Positions 31,646-36,609 of a DNA stretch of 36,609 bases are shown here, one piece after another; the stretch's first letter is position 1; each line of letters opens with the position of its first letter. Below the pieces are notes generated by a model. The model was not told the origin of the DNA and made no database searches. It saw only the letters and a list, made by a program, of their open reading frames with translations. A program made the position numbers and the translations under genes. The DNA comes from JARRJY01 sp037388705 (GTDB lineage Bacteria > Pseudomonadota > Gammaproteobacteria > UBA6429 > Thiohalophilaceae), in the NCBI GenBank assembly GCA_037388705.1, contig JARRJY010000018.1, forward strand, positions 1 through 36,609, read 5' to 3'.

Positions 31646-32701
31646 TCATAGTTCTGATTGATAACGTTCTATCAATTGCTTTGCCAGCATTTCCGGAGAA
31701 GCCGAAAAACTGACTTTTGTTTTCTTGTTTACATTCTCTGGCATGGAACTCACCACGCAACTCTCAGGTGATTGTACCCATACCTCGCCGCCATGTTCTG
31801 TAATTGCTGCTGCGCCAGTGGCTCCATCATCACACATACCGCTGAAAACAATGGCATTGACCGGTTCTTTATAACGCTCTGCAAAATCCTGCATAACCAG
31901 ATCAATAGACGGGCTGTAAGCACTGTCAATTGTGAGAGGAAATAATTCCACTGCCCCGATCGGGTTTATCTTTAGCCGATAATCCACCGGTGTTACCAGT
32001 ACCTCGCCGTGCCGCAGTACATGTCCCGTATGAGAGGTAAACACTTTAAAAGCTGTTACCCTGTCAAGCTGTTTTGCCAGGCGTGATACAAAATTCTCAC
32101 CCAGGTGCTGAGCCAGAATAAATGCAACCGGTAAATCGGCTGGTATTAACGATAAAAATTTTTTTATCGCATCCGGCCCACCCAGTGAAGCACCCAGAAT
32201 CCAGATATTTTTAGCCAGATTCAAATCAATGGAAGCCCGGGCTGGTCTCTCAAGAGCATTTGTTACAAATACACTGCTACCTAAATCCAGATCCAGAACA
32301 TCCCAATCCAGTTTTCCGGTGATATCGGCAATCTTGCTCAAAAGTTTGCTATACCACTTACCCCTGCTTTCTGGTTCCTGCAGGCTTAGAACTGTAATGT
32401 CATTAAAGATAATTGGAGTTGAAGTTTTATCCAGTAACTCGGTTATAAAATCCTGTTGCTTATCACTGGCCTCATCAATATCCAGAAGAATGACATCTGC
32501 CTGGAAGTAATCAAGTTTCTCAAGGAAACCTCTTGATGTTGGCTCGTTGGCAACAATGCGCAAGCCAGCATGTTCCAATACTTTTTGCAAATCCTGACGG
32601 TGTTTAAAGGAATCCGAAACAATTGCAATACGTGCGTTGCTTAAGTCTTCAGGATTCGAGGAACAGGATTTTGATGCAATTGGGGGTTCCTGCAATATCA
32701 T
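31646..32701 (-). CDS. CheB-like methylesterase with degenerate receiver domain
   Basis: A 351-residue protein. The N-terminal 120 residues resemble a receiver domain (ARIAIVSDSFKHRQDLQKVLEHAGLRIVANEPTSRG...VILLDIDE), but the usual acidic pair is weakened to SDS, so phosphorylation control may be altered. The C-terminal domain is a CheB methylesterase with the Ser in WILGASLGGP, the His in LAQHLGENF and the Asp in VFSGMCDDGATG. It lies between the large CheA-like gene and the CheW-like gene, the place of ChpB in Pil-Chp clusters. Confidence 0.88.
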   Translation of the reverse strand: MILQEPPIASKSCSSNPEDLSNARIAIVSDSFKHRQDLQKVLEHAGLRIVANEPTSRGFLEKLDYFQADVILLDIDEASDKQQDFITELLDKTSTPIIFNDITVLSLQEPESRGKWYSKLLSKIADITGKLDWDVLDLDLGSSVFVTNALERPARASIDLNLAKNIWILGASLGGPDAIKKFLSLIPADLPVAFILAQHLGENFVSRLAKQLDRVTAFKVFTSHTGHVLRHGEVLVTPVDYRLKINPIGAVELFPLTIDSAYSPSIDLVMQDFAERYKEPVNAIVFSGMCDDGATGAAAITEHGGEVWVQSPESCVVSSMPENVNKKTKVSFSASPEMLAKQLIERYQSEL

Positions 32702-32727
32702 CCCGTTACCATTTTAAAAAAATTACA

Positions 32728-35700
32728 TCACTTTCCGGACAGAGTATGAATATTTTCAAGTAACTCGGCTTCGTTATATGGTTTACCAAGGTAAACATTA
32801 ACACCGATATTCATGGCTCGATCACGGTGCTTGCCACCAGTACGTGACGTGATCATTATAATCGGAATATTTTTCAGGCGTTCATCATTCCTGATGTTGG
32901 TTGCCAGTTCGAAACCATCCATTCTAGGCATTTCCACATCAAGTAACATTACGTCTGGAATATTTTCATCAAGCTGCAATTGTTGCAGGGCGTCAACACC
33001 ATCTTTTGCCGTCAACACACCCATGTCATTACGCTCAAGGAAACGGGTAGTAACTTTACGTACCGTAATCGAATCGTCCACAATCATCACAGTAGGTGGA
33101 GTTTCTTCTTCGACTACTTCTTCTATTACAGTTTCTTCCGGCGGCTGCATATCTTCTGTTGCGGCGAGACGTACCAGGATCGCCGGATCAATAATCAGTA
33201 CCACACGACCATCACCCATGATAGTTGCACCTGATACTCCGCGTAAATTACTGAACTGTGGCCCAATTGGTTTAACAACGATTTCACGTGAACCAATCAG
33301 GCGATCAACCTGTATCGCGGCCCGATATTCACCGCTTCGTACCAGCAGGATAGGTACACTCTTATTTTCATCATAAACTATAGGCTGATGCATACCCATA
33401 GCCGAACTCAGATGCATAAATTTATAGTCATTTCCTACCCAGTGATAAACAGGTTCATCACTTTGTGCCATTTCAAGGAGTTCATCCTGGTTAACACGTT
33501 CAACACCTTCGACGCTTAGCAACGGAATTGCATAGGTTTCATCACCGATATTGACCATAAGCGCGCGTGATACTGCAAGTGTTAATGGCATATTGATGGT
33601 AAAGAGTGTGCCTTTACCTTTTTCAGTATCAATTTGTAAATGGCCGCCCAGTTGCTTAATCTCGGTACTAACCACGTCCATACCAACACCACGTCCAGCA
33701 ATCTGGGTGATTTCTTCTGCAGTACTGAAACCGGATTGCATCATTAAATCAAGTAATGCTTCTTTACTCGGCTGAGCATTAGCACTAATCATGCCTTTTT
33801 CAATCGCCTTGTCACGTATAGCATCCAGGTTGATACCGGCACCATCATCACTAATGCGTATGACAAATTCACCACCTTCACGGTTAAAGGAAATATTGAT
33901 ATTACCGCTTTCTGGTTTGCCTGCCTGTTTACGTAGTTCCGGTTTTTCAATGCCGTGAGCAATAGCGTTACGTAGCATGTGTTCAACAGGTGGAATAACA
34001 CGATCCAGCACGTTTCTGTCCAGCTCGTTATCCATTCCATGCATATGAACCTCAACCACTTTACCCATTTCATCACTGGTTTGACGGACAATTCGGCGTA
34101 GTCTTGGTGCCTGTCCGGATACCTGAACCATGCGCGTTCGCATCAGGCCTTCCTGTAACTCAGATGTTACGCGTGACTGTTGAACCAGCAATGTTTCAGA
34201 TTCACGTGTAATGTTCGATAGAATACTACGTAGAGAGTCCAAATCCCCCAGTGATTCCAGCATGCCTCGTGACAGGTGCTGCATTTGTGTAAAGCGGTCC
34301 ATTTCCAGCGGGTCAAAGTCTTCATACCCCTGCGCCAGGGTATCTTCTTTACGGTACTGGATCTGTGCTTCTGCCTCCATTTCAAACTGGCGTAATTGCT
34401 CGCGGAAACGACTGATGGTGTCATCCAGCTCCTGCAAGTTGAAGCGGAACGTATTGGTTTGCTGCTCCATACGGGAGCGATAAATACTTACCTCACCGGC
34501 AAAATTAACCAGGTTATCTAGCAGGTCGGAACGAACTCGAATTTGCTCATGTTGAATACGAGATCCTTTTCGACGGTCACCCCCGTCCTCTTCTACTTGC
34601 AGCTCACCTGCACCAGGTACTTCTGGCAACGGTTCAGATTCAATGGCTGCCGGTATACTCTCTTCGATAACTGGTTGCTCAAGATCTACCTGCTGACTTT
34701 CCAGTGGAACAACATTATCCAGTTTATCGAGTTCATCCAAACTAGTTGTCGATGCTTCATCAAGAATTTCTATCGTTTCTTCAACAGGAGCTTCTGCTTC
34801 AGCATCAAAGTCATCTGAAATTTCAATTTCAATATTATCTTCAGTTGGCTCAGCAACATCTATTATTTCTATAGGATGTTCAACTTCTTCAATTTGCTCG
34901 ACAGTTGGTCCTTTCAGAATCCTGTTAACTTCTGCAATCAGATCATTTGCCGGGGAAGGACGAAGATGTGACTTGACCTGTTCCAGCATGGATACCAGTC
35001 TATCCTGTGCCCGCACCAGAACTTTTTGCATATCCTTGGAAACTACAATATGCCCATCAACTACCGCTGTTAGCATTGATTCAATATCATGACCAAGATC
35101 GCCGATTTCGCTGATACCAGCCATGCGTGCACCACCTTTCAGGGTATGCAGCTGCCTCTGTAGTGCTTCTACCAGTTCTGAGTCATCAGGTGTCTTTTCC
35201 CATTGATGCAGGGTGTTATCACATTCATCAAGTATCTCTTCACCTTCTTCGATAAAGATTTCAAGCAGTTCTTCATCATAGTCTGCACCCAGTGGCTCAG
35301 CCTCACCGGTATGCTCGCCGATATCATCCAGTGATGCAAAATCTGCTGGTTGTTCCAGGGATACTTCGCTGTCGATATCCAGAATGACAGAGTCATCTTC
35401 CACAGATAACTCGATATCTTCTTCTACCGAGAAATCACCTGCTATTACCGTATCATCAGTAGCTTGTTGTTCTTCAACACCAGCCAGAGAATTAATGGCA
35501 GTCATTAACTCGCTATTATCCGGGATAGCAACGCCCTGCTGGTCTAGCATTTTCATTATTTGTTCTACAAAGGCAACCAGCTGAATCAATGTTCTTAATG
35601 CCTGTTCACTAAATGGTTTTTCCTGGATATCTTTTACGTAGTTTTCAAACGCTCCGCATACTTCTGATAAAGGCTGTACACCAGCAGTTCTTGAACTACC

Positions 35701-36609
35701 ATTCAAGGTATGCAAAGCCCTTAATAGCGGATAAGTTGCTGTTTTTTCCTGCCCGGATTGCCAGCCGGCAATATAAGACCTGAGTGTTGCAATATGCGTT
35801 TCTGCTTCCTTACGATAAATATCCAGCAATACCGGATCGATATTTAGCGATGCACCTGCTTCTTCTTCAGCTTGTTCGCTACTCACATTGCTGATTTCAG
35901 GTTCGATTATAACTGGTTCTTTTTCTGGCTCTTCAAGATAAACATCTTCACCTTTGCTTAATGCATCTGCATAGGACATTAAGGTAAGTACATCCTGGCC
36001 AGGCTTGCTTTGTGTTTTAAAAAGGTTAAAGAGTGCGGGTAACAAATCCCGTCCACGATGCAGAACTTCAAACATGGTCGGTGTTGCTTCAACCGTGTGA
36101 TCAATGACGCGGTTAAGCATATTTTCGAACGCCCAGGCAAATTCACCAACATCTGCAGCACCCACCAGGCGTCCACTTCCTTTCAGGGTGTGAAATGAAC
36201 GCCGCATATCTTTTAATGCTTCCTCATCAGCAAGATTCGTTTCCCATTGAGGTAATAATCGCTTGATATTGGCGTATTCTTCTTCTGCTTCTTCAAGGAA
36301 AATTTCTATGATTTCATCATCAATGTCGTCGCTTACTTCGTATTCCTGAACTACTGGAGGTTCGGGAACTGGTGCCTGTTCAGGTACTCTGGCCTGTGGT
36401 TCAACTTCACCAGAAGAAACAAAGTCCTGAACCGCAGTGGTATCAGGAGTATCTGATAATGTTGAATCAAGTGTTTCCACATCCGCTTCAATGGACTCAC
36501 TACTAGCCATTGCTGGTTCAGCATCAAAACCATCAAGGGTCAGCCCTTCACCTGTTTCAATATGATCAACTACATCCGCTTCTGACTGTTCGATACTATC
36601 CAGCGATAA
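32728..36609 (-). CDS. ChpA-like hybrid chemosensory kinase, 5' end beyond the window
   Basis: The frame is open to the window edge, so the N-terminus is missing; 1293 residues are visible. Residue numbers here count from the Met at 36510. Three HPt domains carry HTLKGSGR (His near 107), HTLNGSSR (near 267) and HTLKGGAR (near 455); the second has Asn in place of the usual Lys. Acidic linkers rich in Glu and Asp separate them. A CheA-type dimer/kinase core follows, with the N box LRNAIAHGIEKPELR and the G boxes DDGAGI and GRGVGMDVV. Then a CheW-like domain and a C-terminal receiver with IVDDSITVRK, LLDVEMPRMDGFE and ITSRTG. This is the layout of ChpA/PilL kinases of type IV pilus twitching and surface sensing. 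Pilus genes themselves are outside the window. Confidence 0.9.
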   Translation of the reverse strand, partial: LSLDSIEQSEADVVDHIETGEGLTLDGFDAEPAMASSESIEADVETLDSTLSDTPDTTAVQDFVSSGEVEPQARVPEQAPVPEPPVVQEYEVSDDIDDEIIEIFLEEAEEEYANIKRLLPQWETNLADEEALKDMRRSFHTLKGSGRLVGAADVGEFAWAFENMLNRVIDHTVEATPTMFEVLHRGRDLLPALFNLFKTQSKPGQDVLTLMSYADALSKGEDVYLEEPEKEPVIIEPEISNVSSEQAEEEAGASLNIDPVLLDIYRKEAETHIATLRSYIAGWQSGQEKTATYPLLRALHTLNGSSRTAGVQPLSEVCGAFENYVKDIQEKPFSEQALRTLIQLVAFVEQIMKMLDQQGVAIPDNSELMTAINSLAGVEEQQATDDTVIAGDFSVEEDIELSVEDDSVILDIDSEVSLEQPADFASLDDIGEHTGEAEPLGADYDEELLEIFIEEGEEILDECDNTLHQWEKTPDDSELVEALQRQLHTLKGGARMAGISEIGDLGHDIESMLTAVVDGHIVVSKDMQKVLVRAQDRLVSMLEQVKSHLRPSPANDLIAEVNRILKGPTVEQIEEVEHPIEIIDVAEPTEDNIEIEISDDFDAEAEAPVEETIEILDEASTTSLDELDKLDNVVPLESQQVDLEQPVIEESIPAAIESEPLPEVPGAGELQVEEDGGDRRKGSRIQHEQIRVRSDLLDNLVNFAGEVSIYRSRMEQQTNTFRFNLQELDDTISRFREQLRQFEMEAEAQIQYRKEDTLAQGYEDFDPLEMDRFTQMQHLSRGMLESLGDLDSLRSILSNITRESETLLVQQSRVTSELQEGLMRTRMVQVSGQAPRLRRIVRQTSDEMGKVVEVHMHGMDNELDRNVLDRVIPPVEHMLRNAIAHGIEKPELRKQAGKPESGNINISFNREGGEFVIRISDDGAGINLDAIRDKAIEKGMISANAQPSKEALLDLMMQSGFSTAEEITQIAGRGVGMDVVSTEIKQLGGHLQIDTEKGKGTLFTINMPLTLAVSRALMVNIGDETYAIPLLSVEGVERVNQDELLEMAQSDEPVYHWVGNDYKFMHLSSAMGMHQPIVYDENKSVPILLVRSGEYRAAIQVDRLIGSREIVVKPIGPQFSNLRGVSGATIMGDGRVVLIIDPAILVRLAATEDMQPPEETVIEEVVEEETPPTVMIVDDSITVRKVTTRFLERNDMGVLTAKDGVDALQQLQLDENIPDVMLLDVEMPRMDGFELATNIRNDERLKNIPIIMITSRTGGKHRDRAMNIGVNVYLGKPYNEAELLENIHTLSGK

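Noticed and set aside
1..36609. CRISPR array
   Set aside because: No set of regularly spaced direct repeats with unique spacers is visible; the only clear tandem repeat is the coding one in copA.

Overview
The window looks like chromosome of a chemolithoautotrophic, probably sulfur-oxidising, gammaproteobacterium. It carries a form I RuBisCO operon with a divergent cbbR and the cbbQ/cbbO activase genes, a second Calvin-cycle/glycolysis cluster (tkt-gap-pgk-pyk-fba), a class I purE/purK pair, an SAH riboswitch in front of ahcY, and a Pil-Chp-type chemosensory cluster. The taxon is inferred from gene content and protein style; no rRNA or tRNA gene is visible.

Layout. 1-4570 (minus strand): the start of a truncated membrane-anchored gene, then a copper-resistance cluster in transcription order copL-like, copA, copB, cytochrome c lipoprotein, DUF302 protein. 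4568-11405: cbbR (minus) diverges from cbbL-cbbS-(109-aa unknown)-cbbQ-cbbO (plus). 11475-13099: purE-purK. 13126-15484: a YqhA-family membrane protein, a small unknown gene with no usual start codon, a histidine phosphatase and a class I methyltransferase. 15485-16137: an AT-rich membrane-protein gene that looks imported. 16235-17041: a Sel1-repeat protein. 17212-24130 (minus): tkt-gap-pgk-pyk-fba, closed by a strong terminator. 24491-25051 (minus): a thioredoxin-fold protein. 25266-26093: an orphan PhnD-like binding protein. 26273-31109 (plus): a methyl-cycle block metK-ahcY-metF, a small unknown gene, and the rRNA methylase gene rsmE. 31114-36609 (minus): cheW-like, cheB-like and a very large cheA/chpA hybrid kinase running off the window end.

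How they fit together. CbbR senses the metabolic state and drives RuBisCO; CbbQ/CbbO reactivate the enzyme; Tkt, Gap, Pgk and Fba regenerate and process Calvin-cycle intermediates, and Pyk draws carbon toward pyruvate. MetK, AhcY and MetF make and recycle S-adenosylmethionine (SAM), which RsmE and the unknown methyltransferase use.

The most interesting material is in the leaders. The metK leader has a well-placed sigma70 promoter, a 5' hairpin and two mutually exclusive helices, antiterminator against terminator. This is the architecture of a transcriptional riboswitch, and I cannot place it in any SAM riboswitch class I know. A similar terminator/antiterminator pair precedes the truncated gene at the left edge. 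The tkt leader can fold into a compact four-way junction followed by a T-tract. The ahcY leader is a good match to the known SAH riboswitch.
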